A stretch of 64,000 nucleotides of DNA from Paracidovorax sp031843945 (GTDB lineage Bacteria; Pseudomonadota; Gammaproteobacteria; Burkholderiales; Burkholderiaceae_C): NCBI RefSeq assembly GCF_031843945.1, contig NZ_JAVTJJ010000008.1:1-64000 (forward strand), written 5' to 3'. The position numbers were made by a program, and so were the translations under genes. A model generated the notes under the pieces. The model ran no database searches and had not been told where the DNA came from. It worked only from the letters and a program-made list of their open reading frames with translations. Below are positions 23,062 to 31,148 of the stretch, in pieces; the stretch's first letter is position 1; each line of letters begins with the position of its first letter.

Positions 23062-23319
23062 TCAGGCCGAGGCCGCTGCCTGCAGCCGCTGAAACTTCTG
23101 CCACAGCGTTTCGCGGCTTTCCGTGTGTTGCGGGTTGACCGGAATGCAGGCGACCGGGCAGATCTGCACGCACTGTGGCTCATCGAAATGGCCGACGCAT
23201 TCCGTGCACTTGGACGGCTCGATTTCGTAGATTTCCTCGCCCATGTAGATGGCGTCGTTGGGGCACTCGGGCTCGCAGACGTCGCAGTTGATGCACTCGG
23301 CGGTGATCATCAACGCCAT
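23062..23319 (-). CDS. 2[4Fe-4S] ferredoxin, YfhL type
   Basis: The 85-residue ferredoxin has C-x2-C-x2-C-x3-C (C-I-N-C-D-V-C-E-P-E-C) and a second cluster with the extended C-x2-C-x8-C-x3-C spacing (C-T-E-C ... C-V-Q-I-C-P) typical of the YfhL/Alvin group. A 20-residue helical C-terminus follows. Such low-potential ferredoxins serve in electron transfer to anabolic or stress enzymes. The physiological partner is not evident here. Confidence 0.92.
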   Translation of the reverse strand: MALMITAECINCDVCEPECPNDAIYMGEEIYEIEPSKCTECVGHFDEPQCVQICPVACIPVNPQHTESRETLWQKFQRLQAAASA

Positions 23320-23492
23320 GGCGCACCTCCACGGGCAAGCGTTTGCGCAGAGTGGAGAGGGCAGCGGGCGAAAGGCATGCCGCGATTATCCGCCCGCACC
23401 GCATGTCCCTTGCCGCAACGCGACCAAGTGCATGGCCTGAGCCCCATCGTTTTGCCGCTATCCTGCCCCACCATGCCACACCAGACTCTTCC

Positions 23493-24455
23493 ATGGGACC
23501 GTTCGTTCTGCGGCGCCTGCTGACGTTGGCCGCCACGCTGGCGGGCGCGTCCATCGTCGTGTTCCTGGTGCTGGAGATCCTGCCCGGCAACGCCGCACAA
23601 GTGCTGCTGGGCCCCGATGCTGCGCCGGATGCCGTGGCCGCCCTCGCCACCCAGCTGGGGCTGGACCAGCCCGCGCCGCAGCGCTATTGGCAGTGGGTTG
23701 TCGGGCTGCTCTCAGGCGACATGGGCACCAGCTACGCCTACGGCACGCCGGTGGCCGAGTTGGTGCTGCAACGCCTGGCGCTCACCGTGCCGCTGGCCGT
23801 CATGGCGATGGCGCTCACCACTGTGCTGGCCGTGGCCGCCGGCATCTACGCCGCGTCGCGCCACCGGCGATGGGGCGACGTGGGCGTGATGGGGCTGGCG
23901 CAGCTGGGCATCGCCATCCCCAATTTCTGGTTCGCCATCCTGCTGATCCTGCTGTTTTCCGTGAAGCTGCAGTGGTTCTCTGCCGGCGGCTTTCCGGGCT
24001 GGACGCAGGCCAGCGGCGGCGGCGTGCTGCCCGCGCTGCAAGCCTTGCTGCTGCCCGCCATCGCCCTGGCCGTGGTGCAGGCCGCCATCCTGGCGCGCAT
24101 CACGCGCTCGGCCGTGCTCGACGTGCTGCGCGAAGACTTCGTGCGCACCGCCCGCGCCAAGGGCCTCACGCAGCGCGCGGCGCTGTGGGGGCATGTGCTG
24201 CGCAACGCGATGATTCCGGTGGTCACGGTGATGGGGCTGCAGTTCGCCAACCTGCTGGCGGGCACCATCGTGGTGGAAAACGTGTTCTATCTACCGGGGC
24301 TGGGCCGGCTCATCTTCCAGTCGATTGCCAACCGCGACCTGATCGTGGTGCGCAACTGCGTGATGCTGCTGGCGGCGATGGTGTTGGTGGTGAACGCGGT
24401 GGTGGACATGCTCTATGCCGCCATCGACCCGCGTGTGAAGGCGGGCGCACCATGA
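23493..24455 (+). CDS. Peptide-type ABC transporter permease (DppB-like)
   Basis: The 320-residue inner-membrane permease has about six transmembrane helices. It has the DppB/OppB layout: first helix at residues 8-30, a periplasmic loop, and the cytoplasmic EAA-type loop around D-F-V-R-T-A-R-A-K-G-L that contacts the ATPase. The start ATG at 23493 begins M-G-P-F-V-L-R-R. It is the first gene of an ABC operon and overlaps the next by four bases. Substrate is not predictable from the permease. Confidence 0.9.
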   Translation: MGPFVLRRLLTLAATLAGASIVVFLVLEILPGNAAQVLLGPDAAPDAVAALATQLGLDQPAPQRYWQWVVGLLSGDMGTSYAYGTPVAELVLQRLALTVPLAVMAMALTTVLAVAAGIYAASRHRRWGDVGVMGLAQLGIAIPNFWFAILLILLFSVKLQWFSAGGFPGWTQASGGGVLPALQALLLPAIALAVVQAAILARITRSAVLDVLREDFVRTARAKGLTQRAALWGHVLRNAMIPVVTVMGLQFANLLAGTIVVENVFYLPGLGRLIFQSIANRDLIVVRNCVMLLAAMVLVVNAVVDMLYAAIDPRVKAGAP

Positions 24456-25273
24456 AGGCGCTGCGCCATCCCAGCTTCGCACTGGGCGCCGCGCTGACCG
24501 CGTTGCTGATCGCAGCGGCCCTGCTGTCGCTGGCCTGGACGCCCGCATCGCCTTACGACATGGATCTGGCCGCCAAGCTGCAGCCGCCCGGCGCGGGCCA
24601 CTGGCTGGGCACCGATGCGTTCGGGCGTGACGTCGCCTCGCTGCTGCTGGTGGGTGCGCGCTCGTCGCTGCTGGTGGGCGCGGTGGCGGTGGGCATCGGT
24701 GCGGGCATCGGTATTGCGCTGGGCCTGCTGGCGGCCGCGCTGCGCGGCTGGGTCGAAGAGCTCGTGATGCGGCTGGCCGACTTCACCTTCGCCTTTCCGG
24801 CATTGCTGCTGGCGATCATGCTGGCAGCGGTGTTCGGCGCGGGCATGGTCAATGCCATCGTGGCGATCGGCGTGTTCTACATACCGACCTTCGCGCGGGT
24901 CACGCGGGCGTCGGCCAACGCGGTGTGGTCGCGCGACTTCATACTGGCGGCGCGGGCCTGCGGCAAGGGCCGCTGGCGCATCACGCTCGAACATGTGCTG
25001 CCCAATATTTTGCCGGTGCTGATCGTGCAGGCGACCACGCATTTCGCGCTGGCGATCCTGGCCGAGGCGGCGCTGTCGTACCTGGGCCTGGGCACGCAGC
25101 CGCCGCAGCCCTCGTGGGGCCGCATGCTCAGCGAGGCGCAGACGCTGATGTTCCAGGCGCCGCTGCTGGCCGTCTGGCCGGGCGTGGCGATCGCCCTGGC
25201 CGTGCTGGGCCTGAACCTGCTGGGCGACGGGCTGCGCGATGTGCTCGACCCCCGGCTGGCGAGGCAGCGATGA
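24452..25273 (+). CDS. Peptide-type ABC transporter permease (DppC-like)
   Basis: The 273-residue partner permease has an N-terminal helix, the H-W-L-G-T-D-A-F-G-R-D segment characteristic of DppC/OppC proteins, and an EAA loop around D-F-I-L-A-A-R-A-C-G. It forms the transmembrane channel with the preceding permease. Both ends overlap neighbours by four bases (ATGA). Confidence 0.9.
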   Translation: MKALRHPSFALGAALTALLIAAALLSLAWTPASPYDMDLAAKLQPPGAGHWLGTDAFGRDVASLLLVGARSSLLVGAVAVGIGAGIGIALGLLAAALRGWVEELVMRLADFTFAFPALLLAIMLAAVFGAGMVNAIVAIGVFYIPTFARVTRASANAVWSRDFILAARACGKGRWRITLEHVLPNILPVLIVQATTHFALAILAEAALSYLGLGTQPPQPSWGRMLSEAQTLMFQAPLLAVWPGVAIALAVLGLNLLGDGLRDVLDPRLARQR

Positions 25274-26310
25274 CCGCTTTTACCGATACCCCCCTGCTGC
25301 AGGTCAGCGACCTCACCGTGCGCCTGCCCACTCCCAGCGGCATGGCCACGGCCGTGCGGCAGGCCTCCTTCACGCTCAAGCGCGGCGAGACGCTGGGCAT
25401 CGTCGGCGAATCGGGCAGCGGCAAGTCGCTGACTGCGTTGGCGCTGATGGGCCTGCTGCCCGAAGGCGCCACCACAACCGGCAGCGTGCGTTTTGCCGGC
25501 CAGGAACTGATGGGTGCGCCCGACGCGCAGCTGTGCCAGCTGCGCGGCAACCGCATCGGCATGGTGTTCCAGGAGCCCATGACCGCGCTGAACCCGGTGC
25601 ACACCATCGGCCGCCAAGTGGCAGAGCCGCTGCGCCTGCATCGGGGCTTGAGCGCCCGCGCAGCGCGCGCCGAGGCCATTGGCCTGCTGGAGCGCGTGGG
25701 CATCGCCCAAGCGGCGCAGCGCATTGACGCCTACCCGCACCAGTTTTCGGGCGGGCAGCGCCAGCGCATCACCATCGCCATGGCGCTGGCCTGCGGACCC
25801 GATTTGCTGATTGCCGACGAGCCCACCACGGCGCTGGACGTCACGCTGCAGCAGCAGATCCTCGACCTCATCGCCGACCTGGTGGCCGAGCGCGGCATGG
25901 CGCTGATTTTGATCTCGCACGACCTGGGCGTGATCTCGCAGAACGTGGACCGGCTGCTGGTGATGTACGGCGGCAGCATCGTCGAGAGCGGCAGCACCGC
26001 GGCCGTGTTCGACCACCGCGCCCATCCGTACACGCGGGGCCTGTTCGCCGCGCGGCCCCAGCTGCTGCCCACCGCCGGGCGCCGCGCGCGGCTGCCAACC
26101 ATCGCCGGCACCGTGCCCGCCCTGGCCGACCTGCCGCCCGGTTGCCCCTTTGCCGGGCGTTGCGCGTTCACCATCGCCGACTGCCACGCCGGCCTGCCTG
26201 CGGCGCTGCGTGTGAGCGCGGGCAGCGCTGAAGGCGTTGACCACCGGGCGCGCTGCATTCGGCTGGGTGACGTGGCGGCATCACAGGAAGGCGCGCATGA
26301 AGCCGCATGA
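25270..26310 (+). CDS. Peptide-type ABC transporter ATP-binding protein (DppD-like)
   Basis: The 346-residue ATPase has Walker A G-E-S-G-S-G-K-S, signature F-S-G-G-Q-R-Q-R, Walker B L-L-I-A-D-E-P and the switch His in S-H-D-L. The C-terminal oligopeptide-transporter extension contains the Cys pattern of this family (P-P-G-C-P-F-A-G-R-C). The stop lies within the start of the next ATPase gene, with a 14-nt overlap. Confidence 0.92.
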   Translation: MTAFTDTPLLQVSDLTVRLPTPSGMATAVRQASFTLKRGETLGIVGESGSGKSLTALALMGLLPEGATTTGSVRFAGQELMGAPDAQLCQLRGNRIGMVFQEPMTALNPVHTIGRQVAEPLRLHRGLSARAARAEAIGLLERVGIAQAAQRIDAYPHQFSGGQRQRITIAMALACGPDLLIADEPTTALDVTLQQQILDLIADLVAERGMALILISHDLGVISQNVDRLLVMYGGSIVESGSTAAVFDHRAHPYTRGLFAARPQLLPTAGRRARLPTIAGTVPALADLPPGCPFAGRCAFTIADCHAGLPAALRVSAGSAEGVDHRARCIRLGDVAASQEGAHEAA

Positions 26311-27244
26311 TGATGCTATTAATTCAATAGCTACTAGCGCTTATCCATCAAGCGCTAAAGGCCAATTTGACTCTGAATCCGCAGATATTCCCCTGCTGCG
26401 CGTGACAGACTTGGCGCGCCACTACGCCCTGCCGCGCGAGCGCCTGCTCGGCCCGCGGTCCCAAGTTGCAGCGCTGGCGGGCGTCAGCTTCACGGTCGAG
26501 GCCGGCCGCAGCTTGGGCGTGGTGGGCGAATCGGGCTCGGGCAAGTCCACGCTGGCGCGGCTGGTGATGGCGCTGGACGTGCCCAGCGCCGGCACCGTCG
26601 AGTGGCAGGGCCGCGACCTGCACCGTCTGCCAGCGGCCGAGCTGCGCGCTGCGCGGGCCGGTTTTCAGATGGTGTTCCAGGATCCGTACGGCTCACTTGA
26701 CCCGCGCCAGACGGTGGCGCGCATCGTCGCCGAGCCGCTGGATGCCCTGCCCCCGCCCGGCCGCAGCACGCCCATGCCGCGCGCCGAGCAGCGCGAACGC
26801 GTGCTGCAGGCGCTGGCCGAAGTGGGCCTGCGCAGCGACGACGCGGCCAAATACCCGCATGAATTTTCAGGCGGCCAGCGCCAGCGCATCGCCATTGCCC
26901 GCGCACTGGTCACCCGGCCGCGCCTGATCGTGGCCGACGAGCCGGTCAGCGCGCTCGACGTGTCGGTGCAGGCCCAGGTGCTGAACCTGCTGCAGGACCT
27001 GCGCGAGCAGCACGGCATTGCCTACCTGCTCATCAGCCACGACCTGGCGGTGGTCAACCATGTGTGCGACGAGGTGGTGGTGCTGCACCAGGGCCGCATC
27101 GTGGAGCGCGGCGCGCCGGCCGAGCTGTTTTCGCAGCCGCGTCACCCCTACACGCAGGCGCTGGTGGCCGCCGTGCCCCGCATCGCGCCGGGGGCCTCGC
27201 GAGCCCGGCGCACAAGTGCAGCACCTGGTCAGCACGGCGTGTAG
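26297..27244 (+). CDS. Peptide-type ABC transporter ATP-binding protein (DppF-like) with repeat-derived N-terminus
   Basis: The 315-residue second ATPase has Walker A G-E-S-G-S-G-K-S, F-S-G-G-Q-R-Q-R, V-A-D-E-P-V-S-A-L-D and S-H-D-L. The conserved domain starts around residue 33 (P-L-L-R-V-T-D-L). Codons about 7-25 are copy 3 of the dispersed palindromic repeat read in frame, giving a low-complexity leader of Ser/Ala. No better start is visible downstream except a GTG inside the conserved strand. The C-terminal extension is short and lacks the Cys cluster. Confidence 0.88.
   Translation: MKPHDDAINSIATSAYPSSAKGQFDSESADIPLLRVTDLARHYALPRERLLGPRSQVAALAGVSFTVEAGRSLGVVGESGSGKSTLARLVMALDVPSAGTVEWQGRDLHRLPAAELRAARAGFQMVFQDPYGSLDPRQTVARIVAEPLDALPPPGRSTPMPRAEQRERVLQALAEVGLRSDDAAKYPHEFSGGQRQRIAIARALVTRPRLIVADEPVSALDVSVQAQVLNLLQDLREQHGIAYLLISHDLAVVNHVCDEVVVLHQGRIVERGAPAELFSQPRHPYTQALVAAVPRIAPGASRARRTSAAPGQHGV
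26315..26370. repeat. Dispersed palindromic repeat, copy 3, inside a coding region
   Basis: GCTATT-AATTC-AATAGC (26315-26320 with 26326-26331) is followed by AGCGCTT-ATCCATC-AAGCGCT (26336-26342 with 26350-26356) and AAAGGCCAATTTGA. The element begins just after the DppD-like stop codon and is translated as part of the DppF-like protein. Confidence 0.85.
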
Positions 27245-27293
27245 TACAAAACGGGCTCGGCCCCGAAACCCACCACACCCACAAAAAAGAGAC

Positions 27294-28793
27294 ATGCCCA
27301 TGCCCGACCGCCGCTCCGTCCTTGCCACCGGCCTTTTCGCGTCTGCCGCGCTCTGCGCACCGATCGGCTCCGCGCTGGCCCAGAGCGGCAAGGACACTGT
27401 GACGCTGGCGATGACGCTCGAGCCGCCAGGGTTGGACCCGACCGCCGGCGCGGCCTCGTCGATCGCCGAGATCGCGCTCTACAACATCTTCGAGCCGCTC
27501 ACCAAGATCAACGCAGACGGCAGCGTCTCGCCCCTGCTGGCCGAAAGCTGGGAGGTATCGCCCGACCTGAAGACCTACACCTTCCGGCTGCGCAAGGGCG
27601 TGAAGTTCCACAACGGCGAGCCATTCAACGCAGCGGCCGTAAAGTTCGCATTCGACCGCGCGGGCAGCGACAAGAGCACCAACAAGGACAAGCGCACTTT
27701 CGCCAACCTGAGCACGCAGGTGGTGGACGATCACACCGTGGTCGTCATCAACCAGGACATCGAGCCCGATTTGCTCTTTTTGCTGGGCCAGGCCACGGCC
27801 GCCATCGTGGAACCCAAGAGCGCCGCCACCAACGCCACACGGCCCGTGGGAACGGGGCCGTACCAGTTGGGCACCTGGAACCGGGGCGCGTCGATCACCC
27901 TGACCGCTTGGCCGAGCCACCGCGCAGCAGCCGGTTTGAAGATCCGCCGCGCCACCTTTCGCTTCATCTCCGACCCGGCCGCGCAGGTGGCCGCGCTGCT
28001 GGCGGGCGATGTGGACGCGTTCCCGCGCGTCACGCCGCGCAGCGTGGCGCAGTTCAAGGCCAACCCGCGCTTTCAGGTGGTGGTGAGCGGGTCGCGCGCC
28101 AAGACGGTGCTGGCCATCAACAACGCGAAGAAGCCGCTGCAGGACGTGCGCGTGCGCCGCGCCATCGCGGCGGCCATCGACCGCAAGGCAGTGATTGAAG
28201 GCGCGGGCGACGGCCTGGGCGTGCCCATCGGCAGCCATTACGTGCCGGGCGCCTTCGGCTACATCGACACCACCGGCATCAACCCATACGACCCCGACAA
28301 GGCGCGCCGTCTGCTGGCCGAAGCCGGCGTGAAGACGCCGCTGCAGCTCACCCTGACGCTGCCGCCCACGCCCTACGCCCGCCAGGGTGGTGAGGTGATT
28401 GCGGCGCAACTGGCCCAAGTGGGCATCGTGGCCAAGCTGCAGAACGTGGAATGGGCGCAATGGCTCAGCGGCACCTACGGCAGCAAGAACTACGACCTGA
28501 CGCTCATCTCGCATGTCGAGCCGTTCGATCTAGGCAACTTTGCCAAGCCTGATTACTACTGGGGTTACCAGTCGGTCAAGTTCAACGCGCTCTACGAGCA
28601 GATCAAGAACGCATCGCGCCCGGCCGACCGCGCCCGCCTGCTGGCAGACGCCCAGCGCCTGCTGGCCGAAGACAGCGTGCACGCCTTTCTGTACCAGCCG
28701 CAGTGGGTGACGGTGGCGCAGAAGAACCTGCGTGGGCTGTGGCGGGACATGCCCATCTTCGTGAACGATCTCTCGTCCCTGTCGTGGGCTTGA
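27294..28793 (+). CDS. ABC transporter periplasmic substrate-binding protein (SBP family 5)
   Basis: The 499-residue protein has an export signal with a twin-Arg-like D-R-R-S-V-L and cleavage near S-A-L-A-Q. The body fits the DppA/OppA family: L-E-P-P-G-L-D-P near the start, Y-T-F-R-L-R-K-G-V-K-F-H-N-G-E-P-F at about 100, and G-T-G-P-Y-Q. It captures the substrate for the four upstream transport genes. ATG at 27294 and 27300 are both possible starts. Peptides, glutathione or related amides are likely ligands, given the downstream amidase. Confidence 0.9.
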   Translation: MPMPDRRSVLATGLFASAALCAPIGSALAQSGKDTVTLAMTLEPPGLDPTAGAASSIAEIALYNIFEPLTKINADGSVSPLLAESWEVSPDLKTYTFRLRKGVKFHNGEPFNAAAVKFAFDRAGSDKSTNKDKRTFANLSTQVVDDHTVVVINQDIEPDLLFLLGQATAAIVEPKSAATNATRPVGTGPYQLGTWNRGASITLTAWPSHRAAAGLKIRRATFRFISDPAAQVAALLAGDVDAFPRVTPRSVAQFKANPRFQVVVSGSRAKTVLAINNAKKPLQDVRVRRAIAAAIDRKAVIEGAGDGLGVPIGSHYVPGAFGYIDTTGINPYDPDKARRLLAEAGVKTPLQLTLTLPPTPYARQGGEVIAAQLAQVGIVAKLQNVEWAQWLSGTYGSKNYDLTLISHVEPFDLGNFAKPDYYWGYQSVKFNALYEQIKNASRPADRARLLADAQRLLAEDSVHAFLYQPQWVTVAQKNLRGLWRDMPIFVNDLSSLSWA

Positions 28794-28797
28794 CGGC

Positions 28798-30213
28798 ATG
28801 AACGACACCGCAGCGCCGCTGCACGACTGGCCCGCCCACGCCCTGCTGGCCGCCTACCGCCAGCGCACGCTCTCGCCCGTCGAGGTCACGCAGGCCGTGC
28901 TGGCCCACATCGACCGCTGGGAGCCGCACCTGCACGCCACCTACCTGCTGCGGCCCGAGGCGGCACTGGCGCAGGCCCGCGCCAGCGAGGCGCGCTGGCT
29001 GCGCGGCGTGCCGCAGGGCCTGCTGGACGGCGTGCCCGCCACGCTCAAGGACAACATCGCCACGCAGGGCGACCCCCTGCCGCTGGGCACGGCCGCCACC
29101 TTGCTGACGCCCGCTGCGGACGATGCCCCGCCCGCCGCACGCATGCGCGAAGCCGGCGCGGTGCTGGTCGCCAAGACCACCATGCCCGACTACGGCATGT
29201 TGTCGTCCGGCCTGTCGTCGTTCCACCCGCTGGCGCGCAACCCGTGGGATCTGTCGCGCGGGCCGGGCGGCTCCAGCGCGGGCGCTGCGGCTGCGGCGGC
29301 GGCGGGCTACGGGCCGCTGCATGTGGGCACGGACATCGGCGGCTCGCTGCGGCTGCCGGCCGGCTGGTGCGGCATCTTCAGCCTCAAGCCCAGCCTGGGC
29401 CGCGTGCCCATCGAACCGCCCACCACCGGCCGCGCCGCCGGCCCCATGACCCGCTGCGTGCGCGACGCCGCGCTGATGATGCAGGTGCTGTCGCAGCCCG
29501 ACGCGCGCGACAGCATGGCGCTGCCGCCGCAGCCCATCGCCTGGGACACCTTCGATGCCGGTCTAAAACGCGTGCGCGGGCTGCGCCTGGGCCTGCTGCT
29601 GGATGCCGGCTGCGGCCTGCCGGTGGAGCCCGAAGTGCGCGCCGCCATCGAACAGGCCGCGCGCCTCTTCGAGCGGGCCGGTGCCACCATCGTGCCCATG
29701 CGCCCGTTTCTCACGCCGGCCATGCTGGCGGGCATGGACCACTTCTGGCGCATGCGGTCCCTGGCCGACCTGCAGGCGCTGCCGCCCGAGCGCCGCGCGC
29801 GTGTGCTGCCCTACATTCAGGCCTGGGCCGACAGCGCCGCCGGCATGACCGGGCCGGAGGTGTTCGACGCGGGCCAGCAGTTTCACGCCACGCGCGTGGC
29901 CACGGTGCGCGCCTGCAGCGCGGTCGACTATGTGCTGTCGCCGGTGGCGCCCATGCCGGCCTTCGCGGCCGAAGCGCCCTCGCCCACCGGCGACCCGCTG
30001 CGTCCGCTGGAGCACATCGCCTTCACCGTGCCCTACAACATGTCGGAGCAACCCGCCGCGTCGGTGCCCTGCGCGCACACGGCGGCCGGGCTGCCCATCG
30101 GGCTGCAGATCGCCGGGCCGCGCTTTGACGACCTGGGCGTGCTGCGGCTGGCGCGGGCCTTCGAGCAGTTGCGCCCCGCCCTGCCCGCCTGGCCGTCGCC
30201 ACCCGCGCGCTGA
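28798..30213 (+). CDS. Amidase signature family hydrolase
   Basis: The 471-residue enzyme carries the Ser-cisSer-Lys triad: Lys84 (L-K-D-N), cis-Ser159 in G-P-G-G-S-S-A-G, and Ser183 in D-I-G-G-S-L-R-L-P-A. It starts 4 nt after the substrate-binding protein, so it is very likely the last gene of the importer operon and acts on the imported amide or peptide. The annotation as GatA is unlikely, because no gatB/gatC are nearby. The real substrate is unknown. Confidence 0.9.
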   Translation: MNDTAAPLHDWPAHALLAAYRQRTLSPVEVTQAVLAHIDRWEPHLHATYLLRPEAALAQARASEARWLRGVPQGLLDGVPATLKDNIATQGDPLPLGTAATLLTPAADDAPPAARMREAGAVLVAKTTMPDYGMLSSGLSSFHPLARNPWDLSRGPGGSSAGAAAAAAAGYGPLHVGTDIGGSLRLPAGWCGIFSLKPSLGRVPIEPPTTGRAAGPMTRCVRDAALMMQVLSQPDARDSMALPPQPIAWDTFDAGLKRVRGLRLGLLLDAGCGLPVEPEVRAAIEQAARLFERAGATIVPMRPFLTPAMLAGMDHFWRMRSLADLQALPPERRARVLPYIQAWADSAAGMTGPEVFDAGQQFHATRVATVRACSAVDYVLSPVAPMPAFAAEAPSPTGDPLRPLEHIAFTVPYNMSEQPAASVPCAHTAAGLPIGLQIAGPRFDDLGVLRLARAFEQLRPALPAWPSPPAR

Positions 30214-30342
30214 GCCACGGCAGGCGCAGCGGGCACAATCGCCCATCCTGGCCACGCCGACCATGGCCTGCACCGCAGCGCCGCTGGCATCCCCTCTTCT
30301 GCCTCCTGCCTCTTCTTTTTTCCGCCTCAAGCCCCTCTCGCA

Positions 30343-30948
30343 ATGGACCTTCTTCTCCTCACGCTGCTGCTGTCTGGCGGCGGCTACGTCATCAATGCCC
30401 AGCAACAACGCAAGCGCATCGTTTTACTGGGCACGCACCTGGGCCAATACCAGATCGAGAAACTGCTGGAAACCCTGACCCAGGGCTACCTGCGCGCACT
30501 GGGCGAGAAAGACGCCGAGCGGCGCGAGCAGATCTGGGCCCTGCTGGTCAGCAGCGAAGCGCAGCTGAGCGAGCAGTTCAACCGCTTCGCCGCCGACTTC
30601 TCGCGGGTCGACGCGCCATCGGCACGCGTGAGCCGCCTGCCCATCGGCCTGCCCTTTGCGCTGCAGCTCTTTCCTTCGGCGTCGTTCGACATGCGCAAGG
30701 CGCTGGCCGTGCACGCCCAGGGCATCGCGCGCGTGGCCCGCAACGAAGCTGGCCGCTCGCCGCGCGACAAGGCTTTCATGATGACGGCCGAGCTGTTCCT
30801 GATGCAGCACACCTGCCACTGGTTCTGCAAGTCGCGCACCGTGGCGTCGGCCCGGGTGATGGCGCGCCACCAGACTCCGCACCCGCAGCTGGTGGCGTCC
30901 GTGTCGCCAGAAACACGGGCCGCCTACACGGCGTTGGTCGGCGCCTGA
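30343..30948 (+). CDS. Conserved hypothetical protein with N-terminal membrane segment
   Basis: The 201-residue product starts with a hydrophobic segment (residues 2-16), then is helical and rich in Glu/Arg (Q-I-E-K-L-L-E-T-L-T-Q-G-Y-L), with a conserved-looking stretch H-T-C-H-W-F-C-K-S-R near residue 155. I recognise no named family. It is separated from the amidase by 129 nt and from the following cyclase by repeat copy 4. Codon use matches its neighbours, which supports a real gene. Confidence 0.7.
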   Translation: MDLLLLTLLLSGGGYVINAQQQRKRIVLLGTHLGQYQIEKLLETLTQGYLRALGEKDAERREQIWALLVSSEAQLSEQFNRFAADFSRVDAPSARVSRLPIGLPFALQLFPSASFDMRKALAVHAQGIARVARNEAGRSPRDKAFMMTAELFLMQHTCHWFCKSRTVASARVMARHQTPHPQLVASVSPETRAAYTALVGA

Positions 30949-31024
30949 TCTGCTGACTGCACAAGGCCGCATTTTGCGGGCATGCGCCGTATGATGATCT
31001 ACCTGATTTATAAAGAAACCGGCT

Positions 31025-31070
31025 GCAGCGCCCTATCCATAAGCGCTACTAGCTATTATTTTAATAGCAA
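31025..31070. repeat. Dispersed palindromic repeat, copy 4
   Basis: Degenerate GCGCC...AAGCGCT is followed by a perfect GCTATTA-TTT-TAATAGC stem (31052-31058 with 31062-31068). It lies in the gap before the diguanylate cyclase gene, whose ATG at 31149 is preferred over one at 31071 that directly abuts the repeat. Confidence 0.8.
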
Positions 31071-31148
31071 ATGATCTGCTGCAAGCTGCACGAATCATTT
31101 GCGCGTTGTCAGCGCGCCCTGACAAACCAAGAACGGCGACGCCACAGC

